Assembly: GCA_020635815.1 (NCBI GenBank)
Contig: JACJZB010000003.1
Coordinates: 186,001-250,000 of the forward strand
Reading direction: 5' to 3'
DNA: 64,000 nt
DNA from: Flavobacteriales bacterium
Lineage (GTDB): Bacteria > Bacteroidota > Bacteroidia > Flavobacteriales_E > Vicingaceae
Positions 16,862-25,243 of the stretch are shown here, in pieces. The position numbers and the translations under genes were made by a program. The notes under the pieces were generated by a model. That model did no database searches. It saw only the letters and a list, made by a program, of their open reading frames with translations, and was not told where the DNA came from. Position 1 is the stretch's first letter. Every line of letters begins with the position of its first letter.

Positions 16862-19183
16862 TTACAGTACGTTTGAATTGCTAAATGAAAAAGAAACTCT
16901 TCTGTTTTTAGCTCTGTTGTCTGGGTTATCAGAACCATCAGCATTAGTGTTAGGTGCTGCCGGTTTGTTTTCGCCATTGTAATTAACTGTAATTTTATTT
17001 TTGTTTATTCCTTTACTTGTTAGGTATTTAACAGCATTATCAGCTCTCTTTTTTGATAATTCCATGTTATATTCCTTACTTCTTTTCTCTGAATCTTCAA
17101 CTGTAAAAGGAATATTACGTTTAGCAAATAATTTTTTGTTGAATTCCATGTCTCGTTTTCCATCTGTATGCCCATTAACAGTAATGCTAACAGTTTTACC
17201 ATTTTCTGATTTTAAGAAATCAATAATTTTATTCAACTCTTTTTTACTTTCAGTTTTTAAAGTTGATTTGTCAAAATCGAAATATATATTTTCAAACGAA
17301 GGTATTTCAACTCCAGCAACTGTCTCTGTTGGCTTGTTAGTTTTAATGGTGTCAGAAACAACTGTATAATTTAATTCTGTATTAGTAGGATCTAAAGTTC
17401 TTGACAAGGCAATTACTTCTTTATCTCCATCTATTACAAAAGGAAGTTCGTTAGTTATGGTATTAGTTTCTAGTGTCCCTGTTTTTTTATAGTTATCAAT
17501 TTCTGTATTTACATCAAAAAATGAGTTTCTAAGTGTAGCAACTTGATAGTATTGAGAATCAATTTCTATTTGTTCTAAAGCAATTTCACTATATTGTTGA
17601 TAGTATTCGCACTGTTTAGGCAAATGAATCGAAATTGTATGTTTTTGGAATCCTTCAACTTCAATACTTAAATTATAGTCATTCTCAGGTTTGGTTACCA
17701 AAAGGAATATTCCATTCTCATTAGAGGTAACAGTACTTACTACTTTATTGTCTTTTTTAGATGTTAAAGTTAATTTCCCAATAAGGGGTTGTTTTGTTTT
17801 ATTGTTGTAAGCAATACCTCTAATTTCTGTATTTTCTAAGTTTTCACAGTCAAAAGTAAAAGCATATAAATCCATATCGCCATTACCACCTTCACGAGAA
17901 GAAGAGAAGAACCCGTTTTTTTGTTCCACGTCAGCAGTGTAGTAAATATCATCAGCAGGAGAATTAATAGGTATGCCTAAATTTTCTGGAGTACTCCATT
18001 CTTCGTTAACAAGTTCTGATTTAAAAATATCGTAACCTCCAATGCTTGTATGTCCTTTAGAAGAGAAGAATAACGTTTTTCCATCTTCAGTTAAGTAAGG
18101 AGCATCTTCATCTTTCGCAGAATTAATATTTGTACTCAATAATGTAGGCTCACTCCACTCTCCATTACTAGATTTTGTTGATTTATAGATATCTTTACCA
18201 CCGATACCATCTTTTTTCTCTGAAACAAAAAAAGCAGTATTACCATCTGCGGTTAAGGTTACACTAGGAACATTAAACTTACTAGCATTAACATTGTCTG
18301 CTAATTTTGTTAAGCTGCTCCAACTAGTTCCATCGTAAGTAGATTCCCAAATAGCATCCTTCTTATATGTATATAAAGTTTTTTCATCTAATGAATAGGT
18401 AATACTTGCATCATGTTTTTTTGTGTTAACATTATCGGGTAAATACTTTTTAATTTCATTTTGGTCAGTAATCATTGTCCAACCATTTTCTGTTTCTTTA
18501 GCAACATAAATATCTTCATAAGGCAGTAAATCACTTTTATCTATTTTATTGCCATTAATTTTTCTTCTTGATGTAAATAATAATACATTATCTTTTTTAT
18601 ATAAAACTGGAGCGTACTCTCTATCAAGGGTATTAATAGAATTACCTAGGTTTAAAATTTTGATGTTTTTATCTATTTCTGTTGTATATTTTATTCCGTT
18701 ATCATTATAGTTTGTTTCGTCAATTATTTCATTTTTTAATTCATCACCAGCTTTTTTTCCGTAAGCTATATATGGATCAAATTTTGTGAAAGTAGTACTA
18801 GATTTTTCAAATTCGCTATTTAGTTGATAAGACTTTCCTAAGTAATAGTACATTTCAGGAATTGTATCTTCGTCTTCTTTCAGATTTTCAATTGCAGCTT
18901 CAAATAGAGGGGTAGATTTACCTCTTTCATAAGTAGCGAAAAAATAACTTAACCCTGCTTCAAAATTATAAATACTATTTGTGGGTGATGAATTTACTAG
19001 TTTTAGATATTTTTCTTGTGCATCCTTATATTTCTCCTTTACAAGCAATTTTCGAGCTTGCTTTAATACTTTCTTTTCATTAATACCCTCTTGAGCATTA
19101 CTATTGATGCTCAAGAAAATTAAGAAAACACAAAAACCTCTTTTTAAGAGGTTTTTTGTAAGATTATTTAGATTGCTTATCAT
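16862..19183 (-). CDS. PorE-like envelope protein: TPR, PD40, CarboxypepD-reg, OmpA
   Basis: The 773-residue protein follows the architecture known for PorE, a T9SS component that binds peptidoglycan. It has a signal peptide, TPR helices (about 35-150), PD40 propeller (about 180-470, e.g. TLFFSSKGHTSIGGYDIFKS), a carboxypeptidase-regulatory-like domain (about 490-560) and an OmpA-like peptidoglycan-binding domain (about 645-765) with VNGHTDG, ELSKKRADNAVKYL and NRRVSF. Whether it is true PorE or one of its many paralogues cannot be decided here. Two hairpins overlap its signal-peptide codons. Confidence 0.8.
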   Translation of the reverse strand: MISNLNNLTKNLLKRGFCVFLIFLSINSNAQEGINEKKVLKQARKLLVKEKYKDAQEKYLKLVNSSPTNSIYNFEAGLSYFFATYERGKSTPLFEAAIENLKEDEDTIPEMYYYLGKSYQLNSEFEKSSTTFTKFDPYIAYGKKAGDELKNEIIDETNYNDNGIKYTTEIDKNIKILNLGNSINTLDREYAPVLYKKDNVLLFTSRRKINGNKIDKSDLLPYEDIYVAKETENGWTMITDQNEIKKYLPDNVNTKKHDASITYSLDEKTLYTYKKDAIWESTYDGTSWSSLTKLADNVNASKFNVPSVTLTADGNTAFFVSEKKDGIGGKDIYKSTKSSNGEWSEPTLLSTNINSAKDEDAPYLTEDGKTLFFSSKGHTSIGGYDIFKSELVNEEWSTPENLGIPINSPADDIYYTADVEQKNGFFSSSREGGNGDMDLYAFTFDCENLENTEIRGIAYNNKTKQPLIGKLTLTSKKDNKVVSTVTSNENGIFLLVTKPENDYNLSIEVEGFQKHTISIHLPKQCEYYQQYSEIALEQIEIDSQYYQVATLRNSFFDVNTEIDNYKKTGTLETNTITNELPFVIDGDKEVIALSRTLDPTNTELNYTVVSDTIKTNKPTETVAGVEIPSFENIYFDFDKSTLKTESKKELNKIIDFLKSENGKTVSITVNGHTDGKRDMEFNKKLFAKRNIPFTVEDSEKRSKEYNMELSKKRADNAVKYLTSKGINKNKITVNYNGENKPAAPNTNADGSDNPDNRAKNRRVSFSFSNSNVL
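19091..19156 (-). promoter_or_regulatory. Two consecutive hairpins inside the signal-peptide codons
   Basis: In transcript order, first come arms AAAAACCTCTT / AAGAGGTTTTT (19132-19142 with 19146-19156, 3-base loop), then TTGAGCAT / ATGCTCAA (19091-19098 with 19107-19114). The first resembles an intrinsic terminator with a T run. It could attenuate read-through from the upstream paralogue into the two downstream genes. Confidence 0.45.
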
Positions 19184-19186
19184 GAA

Positions 19187-21535
19187 TTATTTAAGTCTAA
19201 TAATAACATATTGGTATTTTTCATATACCGATTTATTTTCATAATCGCCATTGTATTTAGGGCCTTGAACTAAAGTTTTAGGCTTTTTGAAAGTAATGTT
19301 ACTTTCATTTATTCCATTTTCTTTAAGCGATTTTAAGATTACTCTTTTAGCTTCTTCAGCTCTGTTTTCAGCTAAGTTTTTATTTGTTTTAAATGTGCGT
19401 GTAGGTACTTTAGATGCACTCGCTTCTATTTCAATAATAATTTTATTTCCAGATTTAGCTTTATTAATTAAATCTTTAAATTTAGCATCAGCAGTATTGA
19501 TAGCTTTAACATTATAGTTGAAAAATTCTTGGTATGAAGCTAATACGTTAGTGTTTGTTGGATGATCTGTATTTACTAGCTCAGAGTTATCAGTTTCATT
19601 CAATAAAGGTAGTTTGTCAGCAGCACCATTAGGTAGAGCTTTAAATAATCTTCTATTTTTATTTTTCTTAATAGCAAGCATTACTTTTTCGCCTTTAGAA
19701 TTTACCATATATACCTTAGCATTTTTTATAAAATCATCATCTACACCATCCAATCTAACTAGATAATATTCATCAGGTTTTAAATTTTTAAATGTAAAAT
19801 AACCTTTGTCATCAGAAGATGTAGATTCTAATAGTTTGTCATTTTCATCTAACAAACTAATCTTAGTACCTGAAGCTAATAGTTTTTTATATTCAATAAA
19901 ACCTTTTAAATAAGTAATCATATCGTTTTGTTCACCAAACACAACATCCTGTAGTTCAATTCCTCTGTTAATTTCTTTAAATGAAGAAACAGGAGGTACA
20001 TATAAATCTTCTTCTTGTGTGAAAGTTGCTGCAGCATAAACAATATGGTAATCCATGTTTGGTTCTAAAATAATGCTGAATTTACCATCTCTTTTTCTTG
20101 GTTTATATATACCAATTAAGTCACCTGTCGCATTGTCAGTAACTGTTATTTGAGCATTATCAGGCAACTCTTCTTCGCCAATTACTCTAATAATACCAGT
20201 TAATAATGTTAATGGTTTTTCTTTTGCATCAACTAATGATATCATATAGATATCTTTTTCTCCCATTCCTTTTTCTTGAGTAGATGAATAATAGCCTCTT
20301 TTACCATCGGCAGAAGTCACAAAAAACACATCATCATCAGTTGAGTTAACAGGATAGCCTAAGTTAACAGGTGTTCCCCAAGATTGAGATTCTTCATCAA
20401 ATTCAGAATAAAAAATATCAAAGCCACCGATACTTTTATGCCCTTTCGAACTAAAATATAAGGTTTTACCATCAGGGTGAATAAAGATTCCATCTTCATC
20501 ATATTGGGTGTTAATAGCAGTTCCAATATTTTGAGCTTTAGCCCATTCTCCATTAGGTAATTTTTTACAGAAATAAATATCTTGACCTCCAATTCCGTTT
20601 TCTCTATCACTTACAAAATAAAGTAGTTGTCCATCAGGAGATATCGCAACATGCGTTTCATCAGCATCGGAGTTAATATCAGAACCTAATAAGGTAGGAG
20701 TTGTCCATTCTCCATCAACATTGTTTGATGAATATAAGTTTCCATTTCCATTATCATCTTTATAAATAAATAAGGTTTGCCCATCTAAAGACATATTTAT
20801 TGTTGCCTCATGATTTTCTGTATTAATTGATAAAGGTTGAGGCTCAGACCAAACACCATCAATGTTTTCAGACATAAAAATATCTTCATAATACATTCCA
20901 TCATTTTCATCTTTAATGAAATAGTTTGAACTATCTGCTCTTAATCTTCTTGATGTAAAATAAATAGTTGATTCGTCTAAAGAAACAACAGGGCTGTACT
21001 CAGGATATTCTGTATTTATTTTGTTCCCTAAATTGTTTACAATAATATTTACAGGGTTCTTGATCGCTTCTTGAGCGTTAATACATTGTTGTTTGTAGTG
21101 CTCTAAGTCATTAAATAAATAATGCTTTTTAGAGATTTTACTTTGAAAAGTAGTGTAATTCTCCATCGCTTTATCTAACTCATAATTAAGGTGATAAGCC
21201 TGAGCTAAATAAAAGTAAGATTCTATAGGAGCTTGTTTTTCACTATGAGAGAATGGATCATAATTGTTTGTGGTATTCTCAGCTGCTTTAATTAAATAAG
21301 GTTGTGACTTACTTTTTTCGTTTGCAGAGTGCATATAACAAACACCAATTTTATAATTAACATTATTATTATCAGGTTGTTCAAGGTTTAACTCTAACCA
21401 AATAGGAAGTGCTAAGTTATAAGAGCTTTCTTCCATTAAGGTATTTGCTTCAAGAAATTTTTGGTTAAAAGAATCTTGGGCTTTAATATAGGTAACACTC
21501 AGACTAACAAGTAATAATAGTAGTATTTTTTTCAT
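19187..21535 (-). CDS. TPR-PD40-CarboxypepD-reg protein with a divergent OmpA-like end, first of three paralogues
   Basis: The 782-residue exported protein has a signal peptide (MKKILLLLLVSLSVTYIKA), TPR helices, at least five PD40 repeats (e.g. TLYFSSKGHKSIGGFDIFYS), two carboxypeptidase-regulatory-like modules (FTFKNLKPDEYYLVRLDG is in the second) and a C-terminal alpha/beta domain (ENRAEEAKRVILKSLKENGI). That domain looks like OmpA but lacks the usual GHTDG and NRRV residues, so peptidoglycan binding is doubtful. It leads the operon; a TATATTTG box lies upstream. Confidence 0.8.
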   Translation of the reverse strand: MKKILLLLLVSLSVTYIKAQDSFNQKFLEANTLMEESSYNLALPIWLELNLEQPDNNNVNYKIGVCYMHSANEKSKSQPYLIKAAENTTNNYDPFSHSEKQAPIESYFYLAQAYHLNYELDKAMENYTTFQSKISKKHYLFNDLEHYKQQCINAQEAIKNPVNIIVNNLGNKINTEYPEYSPVVSLDESTIYFTSRRLRADSSNYFIKDENDGMYYEDIFMSENIDGVWSEPQPLSINTENHEATINMSLDGQTLFIYKDDNGNGNLYSSNNVDGEWTTPTLLGSDINSDADETHVAISPDGQLLYFVSDRENGIGGQDIYFCKKLPNGEWAKAQNIGTAINTQYDEDGIFIHPDGKTLYFSSKGHKSIGGFDIFYSEFDEESQSWGTPVNLGYPVNSTDDDVFFVTSADGKRGYYSSTQEKGMGEKDIYMISLVDAKEKPLTLLTGIIRVIGEEELPDNAQITVTDNATGDLIGIYKPRKRDGKFSIILEPNMDYHIVYAAATFTQEEDLYVPPVSSFKEINRGIELQDVVFGEQNDMITYLKGFIEYKKLLASGTKISLLDENDKLLESTSSDDKGYFTFKNLKPDEYYLVRLDGVDDDFIKNAKVYMVNSKGEKVMLAIKKNKNRRLFKALPNGAADKLPLLNETDNSELVNTDHPTNTNVLASYQEFFNYNVKAINTADAKFKDLINKAKSGNKIIIEIEASASKVPTRTFKTNKNLAENRAEEAKRVILKSLKENGINESNITFKKPKTLVQGPKYNGDYENKSVYEKYQYVIIRLK

Positions 21536-21558
21536 CGGTTTTTTCTCTATAATTCTTA

Positions 21559-21566
21559 CAAATATA
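21559..21566 (-). promoter_or_regulatory. -7 promoter box (TATATTTG) of the PD40 operon
   Basis: Full TAnnTTTG match on the minus strand 23 bases before the ATG at 21535. Confidence 0.5.
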
Positions 21567-21611
21567 TTTTATTTGCAGTACTTAACAAAATTTAAATAAT
21601 CTACGAATAAT

Positions 21612-22940
21612 CTATATTTCTCGATTAACATCAAATTCTTCAAGATAATCAGCAACTCTTCTTACAAACATGCCTCCTAAGGCTCCATCAACAACTCTAT
21701 GGTCATAAGCATGAGATAAGAACATTTTGTGACGTATAGCAATAGCATCTCCTTGTGGTGTTTCGATTACTGCAGGTATTTTACGTATCGCTCCTAGTGC
21801 TAAAATAGCCACTTGTGGTTGATTAATAATAGGTGTTCCCATTACGTTACCAAAAGTACCGACATTGGTTACTGTGTAAGTTCCTCCTTGTATATCGTCT
21901 GGTGCAAGTTTGTTATTTCTTGCTTTGTTTGCTAATCCGTTCACTTGTTTGGTAATACCTACTAAATTTAATTGATCAGCATTTTTAATAACAGGTACTA
22001 TTAAGTTACCACTTGGTAAAGCTGTTGCCATACCTAAGTTAATGTTTTTACGTTTTATAATGTTATCACCATCTACAGAAACATTAATCATTGGGAAATC
22101 TTTAATTGCTTTAACAATTGCTTCCATGAAAATAGGAGTAAAGGTAATTTTTTCGTTTTCTTGTTTTAAGAATTTATCTTTTACTTTATTTCTCCACATT
22201 ACAATATTTGTAACATCAGCTTCAACATAAGAAGTAACGTGTGGAGATGTATGTTTTGACATTACCATGTGTTCAGAAATAAGTTTTCTCATTCTGTCCA
22301 TTTCAATAATCTCATCTCCTTCCATTACAGGGACGTTTGCCTTTTTAACTGGTGCAGCAGCTGGTTTTTCAGCTTGTGGTGCAGCCGTTGGAGCAGGAGT
22401 AGATGTAACTGCTGGTTGAGCAGCAGCTTGACCATTACTTCTGTTAGGTAAATAATTTAAAATATCTTTTTTAGTAACTCTTCCTTCAGCACCAGTTCCA
22501 TTTATAGCTTCTAATTCTGCAACTGAAATTCCTTCTTTTTCAGCGATACTTTTCACTAAAGGAGAGAAAAATTTATTTGATGATGCGGTTGTAATTTTTT
22601 CAGTTGAAGCAGGAACCGCAGCTGGAGCAGCCGCAACTTCAGCAACCGGAGTAGGCTCGGCAGCAGGAGCGCTTGCAGCTACTGGTTCTGCAGTGTCGCC
22701 TTCCGAACCAATAATAGCAATTGCTTGTCCTACTTGTACAACATCACCATCATTAAATAATTTTTTAAGTAAAACACCTTCACTTGTAGATGGAACCTCA
22801 GAGTCAACTTTATCGGTTGCAATTTCAACTACAGCCTCATCAGCTTCTATTGTATCTCCAACTTCTTTTAACCAATTTGTAATTGTTGCTTCAGCAACAC
22901 TCTCGCCCATTTTAGGCATTATCAATTCTACTTGTGCCAT
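21612..22940 (-). CDS. Dihydrolipoamide acyltransferase, 2-oxoacid dehydrogenase E2
   Basis: E2 core of a 2-oxoacid dehydrogenase complex. The 442-residue protein has an N-terminal lipoyl domain (EIATDKVDSEV, lipoyl-Lys44), an Ala/Pro-rich swinging linker (about 88-115), a peripheral-subunit-binding domain (FFSPLVKSIAEKEGISVAEL), a second Ala/Pro linker and the catalytic domain ending with SHAYDHRVVDGALGG (catalytic His of HxxxDG). A single lipoyl domain and this size fit branched-chain 2-oxoacid or 2-oxoglutarate E2; E1 and E3 are not adjacent. Confidence 0.92.
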   Translation of the reverse strand: MAQVELIMPKMGESVAEATITNWLKEVGDTIEADEAVVEIATDKVDSEVPSTSEGVLLKKLFNDGDVVQVGQAIAIIGSEGDTAEPVAASAPAAEPTPVAEVAAAPAAVPASTEKITTASSNKFFSPLVKSIAEKEGISVAELEAINGTGAEGRVTKKDILNYLPNRSNGQAAAQPAVTSTPAPTAAPQAEKPAAAPVKKANVPVMEGDEIIEMDRMRKLISEHMVMSKHTSPHVTSYVEADVTNIVMWRNKVKDKFLKQENEKITFTPIFMEAIVKAIKDFPMINVSVDGDNIIKRKNINLGMATALPSGNLIVPVIKNADQLNLVGITKQVNGLANKARNNKLAPDDIQGGTYTVTNVGTFGNVMGTPIINQPQVAILALGAIRKIPAVIETPQGDAIAIRHKMFLSHAYDHRVVDGALGGMFVRRVADYLEEFDVNREI

Positions 22941-22982
22941 TCTATATTGTTTTATGTAAGTCTCGTTTTTTTCTGAAAGTCA

Positions 22983-22990
22983 CAAAAATA
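22983..22990 (-). promoter_or_regulatory. -7 promoter box (TATTTTTG) of the E2 gene
   Basis: TAnnTTTG match on the minus strand about 42 bases upstream of the E2 ATG. Confidence 0.4.
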
Positions 22991-23067
22991 GGGTAAAATT
23001 TCTATTTTCCATAAATAAAAAGCTGTATTTTCGTTTTTAAATAAGGCTTGTATCAACTACTTAGCTA

Positions 23068-23679
23068 ATGCTTTTTAAATTCCTTTTAATAACTAGTTTT
23101 TTTGTTCAGAGTTTAACGGTTTTGGCACAAAATAATGCTTTAAAAAGTTTTAAAAAATTGAGTTGTCCTGAAAAATGGTGGGTAATCAGCCATCCATTTG
23201 TGGCTAAAAAAGCGTTAAAAATTTCTCAATTAGCTCGATTAAAAACAGATTCGATACAGCAAAACAAATTGTTAAAAGGTGTAGGAAATGGCGACCAATT
23301 GGATGCTTTTAGACATGCTTTTTGGATGGCAAGTTTAACTCAAACTATTGGAGAACGCAAAGCAAAACGATTGGGTATTGCTCATGAAAAAGGCAACAAA
23401 CGAGATTTTAAAAAAGGCAATAAAGAGGATGGGAGTTTGCCCGATAAAATTAGTAATGAAATGGATTTGTTTAATAATGATATAGGAATTGAAATAGGAA
23501 AAGAAAAACCTGATAATTTAGTTCAATTTATAATTGAAGAAGTGAAAAGTGGTAGTTGTAAGATAATTAAAACAGACGAAAATGGAAACTTTTTAGATTG
23601 CGATGACAATGTAATTTCAACAGAAAGCTTAATAGGAAAGTGGGAGAATAGAAAGTGTTTGGTAAGTAGTAATGAGTGA
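23068..23679 (+). CDS. Exported protein with DAFRHAFW motif (DUF6973-like)
   Basis: The 203-residue protein has a signal peptide (MLFKFLLITSFFVQSLTVLA) and a conserved-looking helical core: GNGDQLDAFRHAFWMASLTQ, then IGERKAKRLGIAHE. The DAFRHAxW...AHE arrangement resembles the DUF6973 family of unknown function; the assignment is from memory and tentative. It is likely periplasmic. Its 3' end is followed by the boundary hairpin of the mercury cassette. Confidence 0.55.
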   Translation: MLFKFLLITSFFVQSLTVLAQNNALKSFKKLSCPEKWWVISHPFVAKKALKISQLARLKTDSIQQNKLLKGVGNGDQLDAFRHAFWMASLTQTIGERKAKRLGIAHEKGNKRDFKKGNKEDGSLPDKISNEMDLFNNDIGIEIGKEKPDNLVQFIIEEVKSGSCKIIKTDENGNFLDCDDNVISTESLIGKWENRKCLVSSNE

Positions 23680-23683
23680 TTTC

Positions 23684-23749
23684 GTTTACGTCTGTGTATG
23701 GTGTAGTAGCATCCCGCAGGGTACTATGCACTATATACATTGTTATGCC
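23684..23749. repeat. attC-like hairpin at the downstream end of the mercury cassette
   Basis: GTGTATGGTGTAGTAGCATCCC is followed by GGGTACTATGCACTATATAC, an imperfect palindrome, and then ATTGTTATGCC. On the minus strand the end reads GGCATAACAATGTATATAG, close to the end of the DJ-1 gene region (GTACAACACGGTATATAGC). GCATAAC is one base off the integron core RYYYAAC. No integrase gene is present in the window. Confidence 0.4.
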
Positions 23750-23789
23750 CTTTTTTTATTTTTCATGTTTTGTTTTTAGCGTAGGCTTT

Positions 23790-23996
23790 TTAACAACAAC
23801 TTTTGTTTTCTTGAATTGGTGGACAAGCAACTGTTCCGTATGAGCAATAAACACAGCAATCTCCTTCTTTTGGTTTCAAAACTGTTTTACAATTCTCGCA
23901 TTCGTAGAAAAATTGACAAGCGTTTGTTGGCATATCTTCTATTTTTTTATGTCCGCAATTAGGACAAGTGATTTCTGATTTTAATTGGACTTCCAT
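23790..23996 (-). CDS. GDCCVxC domain-containing (heavy-metal) protein
   Basis: The 68-residue Cys-rich protein has CPNCGHKK, a second pair YECENCK and the family signature GDCCVYCSYGTVACPP, ending in KSCC. Proteins of this family typically sit beside MerT/MerP in Bacteroidota and are presumed to bind mercury or a related metal in the cytoplasm. Its start overlaps the merTP end by 16 bases, so the two are translationally linked. Confidence 0.9.
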   Translation of the reverse strand: MEVQLKSEITCPNCGHKKIEDMPTNACQFFYECENCKTVLKPKEGDCCVYCSYGTVACPPIQENKSCC

Positions 23997-24595
23997 TTGT
24001 TTACTTTTTTGTCGGTTACTTTATAACCTGTTGAGTTAATTGCTTTCTCGATTTCTGTTTCGTTGGTTTTTGTTTTGCCAAATTCAACGATTGCATTTCC
24101 ATTTTCGTAAGACGCTTTTGAGTTTACAATTCCGTTGAGCTTATTTACCTCGTGATTTACGTGTTCTTCGCAACTCGTACAAGTCATTCCGTTGATTTTA
24201 AACTCAGTCGTTTTAATGTCTGATTTATCAATTACGATTATTTGTTTGTCTATATTTGGGTAAAATACTCCTGAATAGTATGGAAAAGCCAACATTACAA
24301 TTGCAAATACAGTTACAATTCCTAAAAACTTTTTTGATTGAATAAATTTTGGTTTTTCATCCGTCTCACATTCGCAGTCAATTTCTTTTTTAGGTTTTAG
24401 TTTTTGATACCAAGCAAAACCAAGAACTAAAATTGTCAGTCCGAATAAATAAGGTCTAAAAGGTTCAATCCAAGAAAATGTTGAAGCAATTCCGCTTGTA
24501 CCTGCAATTAGAGCCAAAACTGGTGTAATGCAACATAAGGAAGCTGTAATTGCAGTTAACAAACCTGCACCAATTAATTTGTTTTCACTTTTCAT
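23981..24595 (-). CDS. merTP: Mercuric transport protein MerTP (MerT-MerP fusion)
   Basis: Inner-membrane Hg(II) importer fused to its metal-binding domain, 204 residues. The N-terminal MerT part has three membrane segments with the Cys pair SLCCITP (Cys21, Cys22) in the first, a cytoplasmic DCEC (Cys74, Cys76), and the C-terminal MerP-type HMA domain has NGMTCTSCEEH (Cys139, Cys142). There is no merA reductase in the window, so uptake would have to feed detoxification elsewhere or the metal may differ. Overlaps arsR by 4 bases (ATGA). Confidence 0.92.
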   Translation of the reverse strand: MKSENKLIGAGLLTAITASLCCITPVLALIAGTSGIASTFSWIEPFRPYLFGLTILVLGFAWYQKLKPKKEIDCECETDEKPKFIQSKKFLGIVTVFAIVMLAFPYYSGVFYPNIDKQIIVIDKSDIKTTEFKINGMTCTSCEEHVNHEVNKLNGIVNSKASYENGNAIVEFGKTKTNETEIEKAINSTGYKVTDKKVNKWKSN

Positions 24596-24966
24596 ATCGT
24601 TTCTAAAATTTTGTTTTTATCAAGTATCTCAAAAAACGGATTTAGTAATTCTTTGTATTCAGTCGTAAGTGAGTAAAAAATTGTTTGGGCTTCTCTATCG
24701 GTTTCCAATAGATTTCGGTCTTTCATTTTTCTTAAATGTTGAGAAATAGCAGAAATATTCATTCCGAGAATGTCGCTCAAATCACAAACGCAAAGTTTTT
24801 TTTCTTCAAAGAGTAAGTAGAGTATTTTCAGTCGAGCGCTATTTCCGACCAATGAAAGTCCATTTGCCAAATAGTCAAACGATTCGTTTAATTCCGAAAC
24901 TGTGTCTTTGCAACGGTTTATTTGTTCAATATCCGCTTGTTGTCTTATGCAAGAATTATTTTCCAT
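24592..24966 (-). CDS. ArsR/SmtB-family metal-sensing repressor
   Basis: The 124-residue winged-helix repressor has the ArsR metal motif KLCVCDLSDILGMNISAISQ, where the CVC pair sits at the start of the recognition region, preceded by further Cys (NNSCIRQ, NRCKD) able to complete a thiolate site. It leads the mercury operon and is expected to repress it by binding the palindrome at 24990-25011. A MerR-type activator is absent, which is usual for Bacteroidota mer loci. Confidence 0.9.
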   Translation of the reverse strand: MENNSCIRQQADIEQINRCKDTVSELNESFDYLANGLSLVGNSARLKILYLLFEEKKLCVCDLSDILGMNISAISQHLRKMKDRNLLETDREAQTIFYSLTTEYKELLNPFFEILDKNKILETI

Positions 24967-24989
24967 AGAACAAATTTACATTTATTTCT

Positions 24990-25011
24990 TATTTAAGCAA
25001 ATACTTAAATA
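24990..25011. promoter_or_regulatory. Candidate ArsR operator
   Basis: TATTTAAG and CTTAAATA form 8-bp perfect arms around 6 bases, 24 bases upstream of the arsR ATG. The size and AT-rich form fit ArsR/SmtB operators, and the location suits autorepression. Confidence 0.55.
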
Positions 25012-25133
25012 TATAAATCTCAAACGTTGGGGAAATTTATGCTCTTTTGGTTTTTTAGTGTTGGATTTGTGTGTCGGAAAAAACTGAAAGTGCTAAAATG
25101 TGCGGTTGGTTTTTTTACACAACTGAATGAAGC

Positions 25134-25243
25134 CCAACACCTTTGCTGGAAACGTTTTAACACCCAATCGAGTTGAGGACAAGTTGTTTCTTAGAATCGT
25201 TGTTAAACGACTTAAGTTCGAGTTTTTTAGTAGAAAGTCAAGC
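25134..25243. repeat. attC-like dispersed repeat, copy A
   Basis: It contains CTGGAAACGTTTTAACA, then TTGTTAAACGAC, then a T run and TAGAAAGTCAAGC. The GTTAAAC core (25202-25208) fits the integron GTTRRRY consensus. The stop codon of the methyltransferase gene (TGA at 25238-25240) lies inside the AAGTCAAGC end. Copies B and C are at 51655-51741 and 55381-55465, each just past the 3' end of a minus-strand gene. Confidence 0.6.
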
